From: Argyresthia goedartella
Taxonomy: Eukaryota; Arthropoda; Insecta; Lepidoptera; Argyresthiidae
Direction of reading: 5' to 3'
Assembly: GCA_949825045.1 (NCBI GenBank)
Contig: OX463832.1
Coordinates: 24,794,552 to 24,858,551 of the forward strand
Length of the DNA: 64,000 nucleotides
The position numbers were made by a program, and so were the translations under genes. Positions 30,376 to 44,120 of the stretch are shown here, in pieces. Below the pieces are notes generated by a model that saw nothing but the letters and a program-made list of their open reading frames with translations, had not been told where the DNA came from and made no database searches. The stretch's first letter is position 1. Every line of letters starts with the position of its first letter.

Positions 30376-31867
30376 GATCTTGCCGAGTTCCTGCAGACCT
30401 CGGTGTGTCGCCCTGGCCAGCTGAGGACGTGCTTTATTCATTCTATCAACATCTCTCCACATGATGACACGTTGGTGACGCCTGCTACTGAAGAAGATGA
30501 TGACAAATCAGCTGCCAAGGAAGATTTCGAATATTACATTGAGGCAAAGGTCTCTACCTTCCGAGAAAGTGCCGCTACAATTGATAAGGAGACCTTCGAA
30601 TCATTTAGCGACAAAAAAAATGTCTGTGTTTCAGAAGAGTTTGGTGATCAGCTAGAGGAAGCCCACGCGCAAAAAAGAAAACAAGTAACGAACAGTGTCA
30701 CAACTCTAAACAGTCCAAACTCTTGCAATATTGAGTTTACTCGTGAACAAAGCACATTCGCCTGTGATTACTGTTACAAAAGGTTTACTTCAAAAATTAT
30801 GTTGGAACGTCACCTCACAACATATGAAATTCATCCAGATAATAATAAAACTGTTCCCTTTCCATGTGTTGATTGTGCTGTTGTGTTATGTTCAGACGAT
30901 CAGTGTAGCGAGTGTTCGAACGGGCATAGATTACTTCAGCATAACAATATGCAAACAAATATTGCGGAGTGTCATAATCTTAAATCCATTTCCAACAAGC
31001 AAAGTTTGATATTACACAACATTACACATATAGACGAGAAACCCTATCAGTGTGAGGTGTGTCATAAATCTCTTACAACTAATAACGGTTTGATCCAGCA
31101 CATGAGGACACACACTGGCGAAAAACCATTTCAGTGTGAGGTGTGTCGTAAATCGTTTCCTAATAAAAGTAATTTGGTCAGGCACACAAGACTACATACT
31201 GGCGACAAACCATTTCAGTGTAATATGTGTCGTAAATCGTTTTTATATAAAGGTGATCTTATCAAACACATAAGAGTGCACACTGGCGAGAAACCATTTC
31301 AGTGTGAGGTGTGTCGTAAGTCATTTGGTCAAAAAGATAATTTGGTCAAGCACATAAGAGTGCATACTGGCGAGAAACCATTTCTGTGTCAGGTATGTGG
31401 TAAGTCATTTAGTGAAAAAGATAAATTGGTCAAGCACATAAGAGTGCATACTGGCGAGAAACCATTTCAGTGTCAGGTGTGTGGTAAATCATTTGCTCAT
31501 CCATATCAATTGGTCAGCCACAGAAGTGTGCATACTGGCGAGAAACCATTTCAGTGTCTGGTGTGTCGTAAATCATTTGCTCGACAAGTTCGTTTGGTTA
31601 GGCACAGAAGAATACATACTGGCGAGAAACCATTTCAGTGTAATATGTGTCGTAAATCGTTTTTAAATAAAGCTGATCTTATCAAACACATAAGAGTGCA
31701 CACTGGCGAGAAACCATTTCAGTGTGAGGTGTGTCGTAAATCGTTTCCTAATACAAGTAGCTTGGCCAGGCACACAAGATTACATACTGGCGAGAAACCA
31801 TTTCAGTGTCAGGTTTGTCGTAAATCATTTGCTCAACAGTGTCATTTGGTTAGGCACGTAAGAGTGC

Positions 31868-31893
<26 letters not shown>
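30376..31893 (+). CDS. ZAD zinc-finger gene, exon 3: ten C2H2 fingers, then stop
   Basis: 505 codons starting [17 protein letters not shown] in phase with exon 2; the whole predicted protein is about 613 aa. An acidic linker ([14 protein letters not shown]) is followed by a degenerate finger ([19 protein letters not shown]), a Cys-rich stretch and one broken finger, then ten regular C2H2 fingers joined by HTGEKPF linkers (31048-31875). Such an array binds DNA in a sequence-specific way as a nuclear factor. In finger 10 the linker lacks two bases (CACACGCGAG where CACACTGGCGAG is expected), so it reads HTRETISV and stops. Fingers repeat in modules; for example, finger 2 resembles 9 and finger 3 resembles 8. 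Confidence 0.85.
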
Positions 31894-32737
<844 letters not shown>

Positions 32738-32895
32738 CTACGATGTCCCACTGCTGGTCAAAGGCCTCCCCGTTTCGAGACCCACACATCTCTCGACAAA
32801 GCTACTTTGCCCTCTCTGGTTGGAACTTGTCCAGGTCGTCCCGCCATCTCCTTCTGGGCCTTCCTCTGCGCCGGTGTCCATATGTACATACACAG
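32738..32895 (-). mobile_element. RTE-type LINE C-terminal fragment
   Basis: The minus strand reads RRGRPRRRWRDDLDKFQPER, then a stop, then GSRNGEAFDQQWDIV. A basic G-R-P-R-x-R-W-x-D-D-L box followed by W/S..G-E-A-F-x-Q-Q-W is the hallmark of the C-terminus of RTE-clade ORF2 proteins. It lies between finger units and breaks one of them. No tail was defined. Confidence 0.65.
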
Positions 32896-32934
32896 ACACA
32901 CGTAAATAGTTAACTAATAAAAATTATATGGAGA

Positions 32935-33150
32935 GCGCATACTGGCGAGAAACCATTTCAGTGTGAGATGTGTCATAAATCATTTGCACAACAATGTGTT
33001 TTCTTCATGCACAGAAGAGCGCATTCTGTTACGATAATTAATACGGTTGAGCGAAGCGTACTTATTACTAGGCTAGGCAACAATCCGCAGATCAGGAAAT
33101 ATGAAGAAATTATTACACCTTTTGAGCTTGGAATCTTGTTTGCTGAATAA
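32935..33150 (+). pseudogene. last finger unit and C-terminal tail
   Basis: After the RTE fragment the frame of exon 3 returns: a [20 protein letters not shown] finger, HRRAHS, then a 41-residue tail (VERSVLITRLGNNPQIRKYE and more), a stop at 33150 and AATAAA at 33147. This looks like the original C-terminus and 3' end of the gene. It can be translated only if the broken section is removed or spliced out. Confidence 0.6.
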
Positions 33151-33424
33151 AATACTAATACATGACAAACTAAATTGTATGAATTATTTTACAGTAGTGC
33201 CTGCGAAACTTCATTATTCTTAAATTTTAAATAATTACTTAAATTTTTTATGGGTTTTGTGTTGCCTGAAATAAACAATTTCTTGTTATCATTATTATAA
33301 AAAAACAGCGATTTGAGGCATCCCCTTTCGCGCGCCTGCGCCTGCTTACCAAGCTGCGGTTTCTGCTAGTTTATGATATTCAACTATGTAGCTGATTGTG
33401 AGTGAATGTATGAAAAGTTAAGTG

Positions 33425-33551
33425 CAGGTCGCGCCAAGTCTCTATGCGGGTGCCGTGTGAAGGGGTTAGCTTTCTCTCTCTCACCCTATGCGAGAAAGAG
33501 TGGTTACCCCTCCAAGGTGCACTCAGACACAGATAAACTTGGCGCGACCTG
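33425..33551. mobile_element. small foldback element (MITE-like)
   Basis: The terminal inverted repeat CAGGTCGCGCCAAGT (33425-33439) is matched exactly by ACTTGGCGCGACCTG (33537-33551). Inside, GGGGTTAGCTTTCTCTC and GAGAAAGAGTGGTTACCCC continue the foldback. 127 bp, no coding capacity, about 270 bp after the last zinc-finger stop. Confidence 0.7.
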
Positions 33552-36500
33552 TATCACTAGTGTAAATAATTAAGTGGAAAATAAGTCGTGCATAGAATAT
33601 ATTTTCACTTCTCATGCTCGAAAATTCCTTCTTTATGCTGGAAACAAAATCGCATTTTTGTTCAAGTTCAAAGATTTTCATTCATAATAGCACAAAAATT
33701 GAGACTGAATGAACGTCATAACATAATCAAGCAAGCATAATATAACTTTAAGTATTTTTAAAAAAAAATTATAACATTATTCCACTACAATTACAAAATT
33801 ACACATGTTTCATACCTTCTGTATCTCTTTTTCTTTTCTTCGTTTATGTATTTATTTATTCAACTCTTATTCCATTAATCACAAACTACTTTATTTTTCA
33901 TTTCCATAATACCTTCTCAAAACTCACATCAAAATATTTATCAATATAAAACTTCTTTCCAAAACTAACCAAAATATACTCGCTTTTCTCATACAATCGC
34001 TATCAATCAAAGTCTCTATTTTATTTCTTCTACTTCATATAGGTACTTTTTAGGGGTATCCGGATCCCATATTATTTCACATTATAGTGAGTGCACTTTT
34101 ATAGGTACTTTTATTATTTATTTATTTATAGACGTCTTTCATAAGGTACTTTTTTTTTTTTTATTTCCACAATACTACCATTATCTGGCTCCAGGTCTAC
34201 CTGCCTGAACCTGCTCCTACTCGAGAGCTTATAAGGTCATCGATATCCAACGTTCTCACAAAGGAAACTCGTTCACATCATGATCGAAGAGGAAGGATTC
34301 GTGCCTTGTACCTTGTACCTTTGAGACTTTGATGAAAATACAATAACATATCGGACTCGCCAATAGTTACGTACCATACTAAAAACATAACTTATACTCA
34401 ATCAATACGAATCCTTCGAATTTTAAGATATTCTGTAAAGATTGGATGATCAGTCCAAATTTTTTCGAAAGCTTACTAAATGAAGTGTTCCCAGCTCACT
34501 CACTCTGTGGCCTAGAGTAACATATCCTGCACATTCCATACCATCTCTCAAATTCATACTTTTTAATCCTAACGACAACCATAACCAACATTCCCAAATC
34601 CAAACAAAAATACAACTTTTCTCTATGTGCTTAATACGTAATCACATAACTCAAAACTTCAAGTCTCCATAACAACATTCAACTTTTTATTTCATTTCAT
34701 TTTCATACTTTTCAACACTCACTATCAAACAAACATTTTCTCACTTTAAAATGAAGTATCCGAATCCTTAGTGACCATATCCGCTGGTCAGACTTTAATC
34801 TATTAATAAACTCGAATGCAATCTTTAAAATAAAAGTAACTAAGTGCAATTTCTAAACAAACTTTTGTAATAACCCATCGGTAGTGGTTCCGTCGTTTGT
34901 AATATATTTTAAAATCTTTGCTGAACTACTTTTTCATACTAAGTATATCTTACACATAGGAACAAAACCTGAAATTCATACATTCTCAACCTTTTATTCA
35001 AATTCATGCAATGGGTTCCATACTTCATCTCTCTGCGGTACCCTAAACTTGTTAACAATCATGCATCACCTTATAAGTATCTTCCATATTAGTCAACTGA
35101 AACTAAACCTTTCATTCTACATAAGTCGCACTGCGGTAACTTGAACTACTAATTATTATAATAACAATTCTGTTTCTCTGTAATCAAAACATGTGTCAAG
35201 TTCTAATCTAATTTGGATTCCTCTGCAGTGTTGCATGTCCATATTTGGATCGCCTGCGAACACTGTATTGTATTACTATAATTTTAAGATAAACTGGAAC
35301 TGTAACCAAGTCAAATGAACAAATGAATCATTTATGTACTTGATTGTACATTTGGAGTAAATCGGAATTAAGATGCAATAAGTTTATAAAATAGTACTGG
35401 GTATATTAATGACTTTAAAACAACAAAACTTGTATCTTCTTACAAATTAACCACATTCTACCCATATTTCCAATCAAAATCATCATCTTAAAAAAAAATA
35501 TATTACTACTTATCAAAATCATCTAAAATAACTCATGCCAAACTAATTTAATTTACTTTTCTTTCGACCTTCATAATTATCTCCATTCCCAAAAAAATAT
35601 ATCAACCATCATTCATACTTCTCTTGCTGACAGTACCTACTGTAACTTTTCATTATGCCATTCTTCGACATACTCTTTTACTTTATGCTCTCTTCATTTG
35701 AAAAATAATTATATTGATATTGATTCGAATCGTCAACCCTTTTACAATGTAAAAATCTTCCCAACACGTAATTAATACTTCTAAACAAATAATAAAATTC
35801 ACTTACATTTTATAGGATTAAATAGATACCATTGTCCAAAACACACATCACAGACATCGTCGCACGTGTCGTTCTTGTTCAGAGTCAGCTCATCCTGGGA
35901 CCCGTACATCTCCCAGCTGCTCCTCACTTGACCCGTACGGTTACGCCCGGCGCCCTGCAATCCACATCACTGGCTTGAAAAAACGCCCGGCACCCGGCAG
36001 CAAGTCTTCTTTATTTATTTTTCTCTCTTGTTTATGGTATCTTCTAAAATAAATGTCTGTCTTCCATATTTATCCATCTTCCATGATTATCTTCTCTATT
36101 TTTTCTTCTTTAATTATTTCAATTATATTCTTTCTTCTTTAATATCTTCTCTTTTATCTTCTTTGTCTTTCTCTGGCTGCAAACTTGTCTTCACGTTCTT
36201 CGTAATTATTCTCTTCTCCAGGATTTTCTAATTATTAAAAGTATTTATTTATTTGATGCACTGCCATTCGGCACAGCACTACCTCGCGAGAGGTAGGCTG
36301 GCCTGGCTAGGTCGCCATGTAAGGATGTGATATATGCGTGGAATAAGACGAGTATCGGCTTCAAAGTACAGTCGTATAATGTCTCTAGATTCATACAATA
36401 CCGGGCTATATATAGATGTAATTAGGGTTCGGGTGTGCATACACTACACTAGTGTGGTCATGTCATGCATGAAGTTTTATAAATAATGTAGCATGTAAGT

Positions 36501-36559
36501 AAGTATATAGGTATAGGTGTACTACATAAATAAAATAAACAGATACAATGTAAGTAGAA
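33552..36559. other. long AT-rich stretch, no gene
   Basis: No ORF of note and no retroelement motifs on either strand. A GC-richer island at about 35850-36000 has CGCCCGGCGCCC and CGCCCGGCACCC phrases and is followed by a strongly pyrimidine-rich segment (36005-36230, TCTTC/TTTCTT runs). 36265-36320 (CACTGCCATTCGGCACAGC onward) looks like the end of some repeat but could not be assigned. Confidence 0.45.
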
Positions 36560-39500
36560 AATATTTAATTTATTTAATAAGCTAACAATACGGAAATGTA
36601 AAAATGAGATTCTGGAATACAGACGTGGTGGGATTTCGTTCACAGAAAAAGGTCTTTATTACCTGCACGCAAGGATTAAACGAGTGGTAATAGTAAGTTT
36701 GTAACTGGTACAGTGCTTGATCACCACTTGCCAAAGATTAATAGACTATCAGAGGCTTCATGTGTTTGCGACATTAGCCATTTTCTGCAGGATATTTTGA
36801 GGTTGTATTTTGTCATTACAAAAATCTTGTTAAGTCTGTTTACAGTGTTATAAATGTGGGGTGCAAGGGACTGGTAGAATCTTTTTGCAAAATCAGTTCT
36901 GCATCGAGTAATTGGGCAAACCAAGTCTTTACGTCGTTTAATAGATATTTTTTGGGAGACACTCTCGATTGAATATTTGCATGTTGTTCTAGTATAATAT
37001 TATGTATAAATAACTTTCGTACGGTCAGCACGTTTGCAATGTTATACAGTTCTGCGGTTTGAAAAATCATCTGTTTAAAATGCATGACTTTTAGTAGGAC
37101 TCGTTGAGCTTTCTCAATGCGATTGAAGTAAGTTTTTGCGGCACCCCCCCAGACCACGATGCAATGGATCTGGCAAGTGCATAGTAGACTGTTAGGAGTA
37201 ACTCTGGAATGAGCATTCGCATACGGCCCGCCACAGCGCTGATATGGTACTCCCATCTAAGGTGCCTATCAATAATTATGCCGAGATATTTCATTTTATG
37301 GGTTCTTTGCAGGTTATCGCAGTTGCAGTCGCCGGCACGGATATCACATCTGTGCGCTGTTAATGTTCCAATTTTCATCTGGTTGAGTGGTTGCATTAAT
37401 TGTAAAGGTTACGTATTTGGTTTTATCAACGTTACATGTCAATAGATTTTTATCCAGCCACCTGAACACTTCGCGCAAACCATTTTCAGCATGACATCGT
37501 ACTTCGTCCCAAGATTCCCCAGAATATAATATTGCCGTATCATCTGCATAGGCAAAGATTTGAGAATTTTGAGTAGACATTTTGCAGAGGTCGTTCGAGT
37601 ATATTAGGAATAAGGTGGGACCAAGTACGCTGCCTTGTGGAACACCGAATTTGAATGGAAGCTCGTCACTGCAGATGTCATCAACTTTCACGGCCTGCGA
37701 TCTATTTGTGAGATAGTCCTCAAATAGGTGTAGTGGGGCTCCTCTGATGCCTATGCTTTCCATTTTGGCCAGAAGTAGTTTTACTGAGACGGTATCGAAA
37801 GCTTTCGATAGATCCAGGAAAACTCCGAGGGATTTTTTCCCGCTGTCGAAGTCTGAAACTACAGAATTAACCAGGGTCATAACAGCGTCTTTTGTGGATT
37901 TTTTCCTGCGAAAGCCGAATTGATTGTCACTTAGTATATGTTCTGTTTCTAAATAATTCATTAGTCGTTCATTCATAATATATTCCAGGATTTTTAATAA
38001 AGTCGTCAGGACAGAAATCGGCCGATAATTGCTTACCAATTCTCTGTTGCCTGCTTTGTATACAGGAGTAATTACAGCTTTTTTGAATGACTGAGGGAAT
38101 TTGCCGGAAGAGATACTCAGATTGCAGATGTGCGCAAGGGGTTTACAAATTATGTTCTTTGCTTGTTGTATCAGTGTGCTAGATATGCGATCCCATCCGA
38201 CGGCGCACTGTAATTTTAACCTATTTATCATTTTGGCTACTTCTGCCTCATCAGTGGGTAACATCATGAATGAGTTCGGCATTGTGGTTAGAGGATTGTG
38301 TGAGTTCGTAAGATTTTCTTCCGTAGTATTTAATCTATTGAGAGTTTTCTGAGCTAGTTCCTGGCCTATGTTTGAGAAATATTTGTTAACATTGTTGAGT
38401 GCTTCTTTATGTGTGTTACCGCATTTAAATAATTCTGAGGATTGTTTGCAATTTTTATTGATATGACGTACATCTTTTATGAACTGCCACATTTTTTTAG
38501 GATCGTTTTTCTCTTCTCCAATTCTTTTCTGTTATAATTTCTTTTTAGTTTCTTCAATATATCATTACATGTGTTCCTTTACCTCTTGTATTTCTGTTGC
38601 AGTTCTATGTTTTGGGGTTCTTTCTTTAAATTCTTATGTAATTTGTCTCTCTTTCTTATACTTCTAATGAGGCCTAGAGTAATCCAGGGTTTAATATTGG
38701 TTTTAGAGCGGGACATATGCATAGTTATAGTGTTTTTTGATATTGCGTTTGCTAGAATATCCTGCATTGCATTGCAGGCTTTATTGACATCTGTACAGTT
38801 AAGGACCGGTAACCAATCAGCGTTAAGTAGCTCATTACAGGTGTTGTCGTAATTTAATTTAGTAAATGACTTCTTTGTTGGTCTTACTGGTTGAAAATTT
38901 AGATAAAGTAGCACAGGTTGATGGTCAGTTGGCAGGGTTCTAAAACAAATGTGGTCGGGTTAGAGTTTGATTTCAGCATTACATGGTCTAAACAGGTTAA
39001 GTTGTGGGTGGGGAAATTGTGTCCTGGTAAAATACCCTGAAGAGCTAATGTATTAAGTTACTCATCCGCGAAATTGTCTGCACTGTCATTTTTTATATCT
39101 ATATTGATATCTCCTACAATTATTACATAAGGTACATTTTTTAAAGAGGATAACGTTACGTCGAGCGATTTTATAAATGGATCACAGTCTTTGAACGCAT
39201 AGGGTCTATAAATACCCATGATAGTAAGTTAATTCCCAATTTTAATATCGAGACAGCTGCAGTCAAATGCACCGTTCAGAGACACTAACCCGGATGCTGT
39301 CCCGTACATATGCTACCACACCATCGTTTTGGTTATGTACATGTTGTGTAAAGAAGGACATGTAACCTTTGCGTGCAGGAACATTGAAGTTACATGACTT
39401 TAGCCAACACTCTGTTAGAACTATTATGTCTGGGTCAAGGCCTAATGTTGTAAGTAAGACATCAATTTGGTCAAGATTTAAATTTATGCTTCTTATATTT

Positions 39501-39634
39501 TGACAAAGAATCATTAGGTTTTGAGTTTGTAAGTTGATTTTACTGATGCATTCCTCAGGTTTACATAAAAGGGAACCCGCGGCATTGACATAATCAATGT
39601 CACAGGCGACTTGATTAATACTGTTTAGGGCCAT
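36560..39634 (-). pseudogene. LINE G ORF2, decayed endonuclease-reverse transcriptase
   Basis: Minus-strand LINE. The ATG at 39634 opens the endonuclease (LMILCQNIRSINLNLDQIDV, DIIVLTECWL), which decays through stops between 39260 and 38915 with GDINIDIKND still readable. The basic linker is at 38579-38914. The RT proper, 37344-38492, is open for 382 codons: CAVGWDRISSTLI, YRPISVLTTLLKILE, FGFRRKKSTKDAV, GVFLDLSKAFDTVSVKLL, KFGVPQGSVLGPTLFLIYSN and the intact catalytic FAYADDTAIL. Thumb and C-terminus (36721-37396) are split by frameshifts. ORF1 is missing because LINE H abuts at 39680. LINE B has a related RT (shared TNRxQxV block). Confidence 0.82.
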
Positions 39635-39816
39635 GATATTATGTGGTAAAAGTTGTTGGAATGTTTCGGTATATTTTAAGAAATAAGAAATAAGAAATAA
39701 GAAATTTATTTGCTATGTCAAGGGTATTGTACAGTAATTATTCTTGGTACATTGATTGTGCTCCTTAAACAGCTAGTCAATATAGCATGCAAATATATAC
39801 AACACGTTTAACAAGT

Positions 39817-42538
39817 TTATTCAGCAGTTTTAAAATTGAAAAAATCTTGAAGTGAATAAAAACAATTATCTAATAGCCATTTTCGTAGTCTAGATGTGAA
39901 GAGATTAACATCGAGGTTTTTAATATATCGAGGTATCTTATTGTACACCGCGATACACATTGCGTCACAATTATTTTGGTACAGTGCTGTTCTGGGACAG
40001 TGTTTATAAACAAGCTTATCGGGATTTCTGGTATTTCTGGGATATACATCACTAGCCCTGGCAAATAGATTTGTGTTAAGTTTAACAAATTTCGCTACTT
40101 CCATTATATATAGACAGGGAAATGGTAGTATTTTTAACTCGCGAAACAATGGCTTGCATGATACGTGCTGCGGTACTCCAACTATTGATCGGATGCATTT
40201 TTTTTGAGCGATAAAAACCGCTTGCTTGGCGGTACCGTTTCCCCAGATGATCAAGGCATATCTGAGTGCTGCTTCTATATATCCGTAGTAGGCCGATATC
40301 GCCGTTTGTCTTGATGCAACTTTACTTAGCCTTCTTAAGACAAATACAAATCTATTTAATTTTCCGCACACTTTCTTGGTATGCTCCTTCCAATTTAGAT
40401 TCTTATCAATTATTATACCTAAGAATGTTGCATGGTCTACATTTTGTAATTGTTGTCCTTGGTGATTTATACTTAGTAATTTATTATTTATAGTTTTATT
40501 AAAATTCATTATATTAGTTTTTGTTAAATTTACTTTTAAATTGGAATTGATTAAATAATTTACAATGGTTGTCACAGTTTCATTAAGGTCCGAGATATGA
40601 TTACTTAAATTATTATTTTTTTGTGTCACTATTATTGAAATGTCATCAGCAAATAATATACATTTGTGTTTGATGTGGTCTGGGAGATCATTTATGTATA
40701 TGAGGAATAAGAGAGGACCAAGGACACTGCCTTGTGGCACTCCGTATTTATTAAACCTAGGTTGTGACTTATATGTTTTTAAGACATTATCTTCTACTCT
40801 TGTGGTTTCTACATATTGGGATCGGTCCCCTAAGTACGTTTTTATCCAGGACAGTGATGGGCCTCTTATTCCGCATTGTTCAAGTTTTATCAGCAGTACT
40901 TCATGGTCAACAAAGTCGAAGGCTTTGGACATGTCAAACAATAAAAGAGTCGTAGTTTCTTTTTGATCAACCCGTCGGCTTAAATTGCTAACTAGATTAA
41001 AGGCCGCTAGTGTTGTAGATTTTTTTTTTTGGAATCCATATTGATCGGGTTTTAATATTTGATGTGCGGTAAAAAATTTGTTGAGTCGAATTTGCATGGC
41101 TTTCTCAAATACTTTTGACAGTATTGAGATCAGTGTTATTGGCCGATAGTTACCAACATCGTCTCTACTGCCTTTCTTATGCAACGGTTTAACTACAGAT
41201 TGTTTAAGTTTTGATGGAAAACACCCTGACTCTAGAGATAGATTGATCAGATACGTTAGCACGAAGCAAAGTTCGTTAGCACATCTTTTTAAGACTTTCG
41301 TAGTCAGGCCGTCGCTTCCTGAAGCATTAGTATTATTGAGGGACATGATGATCTTATAAGTTTCAATTGGACATACAGGTTCTAAGAAAATTGTTTTGTC
41401 CAGTGAGTGACTCGTCTTTTGGAATGTATTATTACTGTTGTTTATATTTGTTGTATCAATGAGATAATCATTAATTGTGTTTGCAATATCTACCGGATTT
41501 GTGACACTTTTTCCCTCGTACAGTATCCTTTCAATGCCCTGTATTTGATTTGTGGGCCCCATTTCATTCTGGATGATTGTCCAGGAAGCTTTGCACACAT
41601 TTCTGCTGTTGATTATAAATTTACTATTGTTATTTCTTTGGGCTACTTGTGTACATTTTTTTAGTATCTGAGCATACCTTTTAAACACATTTTTTGTGGT
41701 TCTTGTTTTGTGTTTATAGAAGTTAAACCTTAGTATTCTTTTTACTTTACAGCTAATTTTTAGACCTTGAGACATCCATTTTTGTTTTTTTGTTCTAGTT
41801 ATCTTTACTCTTTTTGAAGGAAAGCATAAGCTGTAAAACAAACATAGTAGATCATGAAATTCGTTGAAAGATTGGTTCAAGTCAGCTTCACCGTACACAT
41901 CAGAAAAGGAAAGACTTTCAAGACACTCTTTAAATTTGTTTAGATTATCCTCACAAAAATCTCTTCGGTAAACGAACACTGTTTTTGGTATGTTAACCTT
42001 TGATTTCACTGGTATCTTTAATATCTGGGCAGTTTCATGATCAGAGAGGCCGAGCGGGATTATAGATCCTGTTCCCTCTTTTACAGTACTTATTATATGG
42101 TCAAGACAGGCATTGCGCCTAGTAGGCTTGTCAATGTGATTAGTCAGATTATAATTTTTTATGATGTCAAGTAGTCTATTTGAATATATGGATTCTTTAA
42201 TTGTATTAATATTAATGTCACCTGCAATAATTATTCTTTTCTTAGGATATTTCTTTGATACAATGTATAACATTTGTTCAAATTTTTCTAAAAAGACCTT
42301 CGCATTTGTTGGTTTGTTTCGTTCATCCGTTCTATATAGACATATTATTATAAAGTTGTGATGCGGAATCTCAGTAGCGCAGCACTCAAAAGCACTTTTT
42401 TGACATAGACTGTCAAAATTATGTTTAGGAATGTGCGGCAGTCCTTCTCGTACGAAAATACATACCCCGCCTCTTTTTTGTACTCTACAGTAAGTCGCTG
42501 CTAATTCGTACCCATGTATATAAGCGTTTTGTTCATCA
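39817..42538 (-). CDS. LINE H ORF2, open but lacking the EN N-terminus
   Basis: The frame is open for about 907 codons; its first ATG is at 42273, but recognisable endonuclease sequence begins at 42538 (YIHGYELAATYCRVQKRGGV). Next come FECCATEI, IIIAGDININ, CLDHIIST and GLSDHETAQIL. RT blocks: ASGSDGLTTKVLKRC, YRPITLISILSKVFEKAM, YGFQKKKSTTLAAF, LLFDMSKAFDFVDHEVLLIK, YGVPQGSVLGPLLFLIYIND, CILFADDISII and TFLGIIIDKNLNWKEH. The opening HQNI and TEHW blocks are absent, so the first 50 or so residues are lost and the endonuclease cannot be complete. The RT seems intact. It is close in layout to LINE A ORF2. Confidence 0.85.
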
Positions 42539-42986
42539 CCTGTTTTAATAAATGTTTATTAATAATAAATTAAGTAAAACTGAGGAATTATTATTAAAAT
42601 GAAAATAAAATTATTATTAATAAATTAAGTAAACCTGAGGAAGAGCACTGGCAAGAATGAGGTAAAATCAAACAAGAATGAGGGAAAATCAAATTACTGA
42701 GGGAATGAGGTACGTGTTTGACGAGATCCCGGTAGGGACATAAAGAGACGGTAGTGTTAGCTTGGTAAATGATACATATGATATATACTTTATATATAAT
42801 AAGTTCATAAAGATGTTTAATATTATAATAATATAAAAAATATTTGACCAGTGAACCAGACACTGAGAGAAGAGTAACATTCAAGACAAAGAAAAATATC
42901 AGTTTATGAAAAGTCGTGATCAGTCTATTACGGTGGGCGAGGTTTATAAATACCAATGTACGTTGAACATGATCGGCCAGAGGTAG

Positions 42987-43875
42987 TCACGGGGATGATT
43001 GCACTTCCAAGTCCCTGAGTTGCATCTCGGAGTTGATGACTATTGCCGGACAATTGGGATCATCAGTCTTGCGAACCAGAACTACACCGCCACTTATCCA
43101 GCAGTATTTCACCGTTTTGCTCTTCATCGGCTGTCGGCCCAAGTAGTGTAGTCGTTGTGCCTTCTGGGTAAGTTGCTCGCCAACAAATATAGCACACTCA
43201 TCTTGGAAGCCAATATGAGTAGCATTTAGCTTATTATCCTTGTTGTCAGCATTGAACTTTTTCACTGATTTCAGGAAATTGATTTTGCCCTTCTGGGAAT
43301 TCATTTCAACAATTGTTAATTTGTTATCACCTCTCTTTTCCCGATGAACGTCTTTGATGTCCGCCATTTCGATGTTAGATTTGGTTATTTCTGCAATCTT
43401 TTTCACGAGTAAGAGTAGATTTTCGCCAGGTTTTTCAGGCATTTGGCGGATCTCCAGATAGTTGGCGCGTAATTTCCTTTGAAGTTGCTTCACTTGTTTC
43501 TCCAAATTTATTAACCTTCCGTCCGTCTCTTGATAGTTTGATTCTAGGACATCAACTCTGTTTTGCACGCTCTCAAATTTTGTGGCGAGAGTTTCAATCG
43601 CGTCTTTTGTTGATTCGTTGATCTTCTCAATATTCTGCTGCATATTCATTCTGCTGCATGACTTTTCCCATATCCAGAGTGTTGATGTTATCATTCTGCG
43701 TGGAAAAACGAGAATCGAGCTCGCATAATTTCGACAGGATGCGGTCCGAGAACTCTTTCAGTTGGGATACAAAAGAGTCATCGCAAAACTTTCGTTTCCT
43801 ATTTATTACATACCGCTCGTATTCCTCTTGCGATCCGTGCAGGTCTGGTGCACTTCCTGAGTATGAGTTCTCCAT
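42987..43875 (-). pseudogene. LINE H ORF1, coiled coil and FP-like domain, one frameshift
   Basis: The ATG at 43875 starts MENSYSGSAPDLHGSQEEYE; the frame shifts near 43640-43690 and continues to the stop at 42987. The middle part is a long coiled coil (ESVQNRVDVLESNYQETDGR, LINLEKQVKQLQRKLRANYL). The C-terminal half is the FP-like domain: VHREKRGDNKLTIVEM, FLKSVKKF, ECAIFVGEQLTQKAQRLHYL, VKYCWISGGVVLVRKTDDPN. Proteins of this type bind RNA and trimerise. LINE A has an esterase-type ORF1 instead, so either ORF1 was exchanged or two elements abut here at 42540-42987. That is not resolved. Confidence 0.75.
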
Positions 43876-43909
43876 AGTTGTCTCTGAGAGGAATTCTGCG
43901 CGTAGGTAG

Positions 43910-44120
43910 TGTGCCGGCACGTACGCCCGCCACAGATATGCGGAAATATCTCATCACGTACTATGTCTTATGCACGTCATCAATAACATGTACCAAACTA
44001 GTATATAAGCTAGGATTTCCTATAATAAATTAGTCTAGTATAGTCTGGTATATGCGCGCATCTCAAGCCTTTTACTTTACTCCCGAAGATGTTACTCCCC
44101 TCATAATTGCCTATGGCAAA
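43910..44120 (+). repeat. 5' LTR
   Basis: Begins TGTGCCGGCACGTACG and ends CTATGGCAAA. It has a TATATAAGC promoter box (about 44000) and an AATAAA signal (about 44024). It differs from the 3' LTR at only a handful of positions (for example TATGCGCGC versus TTTGCGCGC), which indicates a recent insertion. Confidence 0.85.

Noticed and set aside
43658..43909. Plus-strand ORF of 83 codons
   Set aside because: It is the complement of the LINE H ORF1, which has clear coiled-coil and FP-like blocks on the minus strand.
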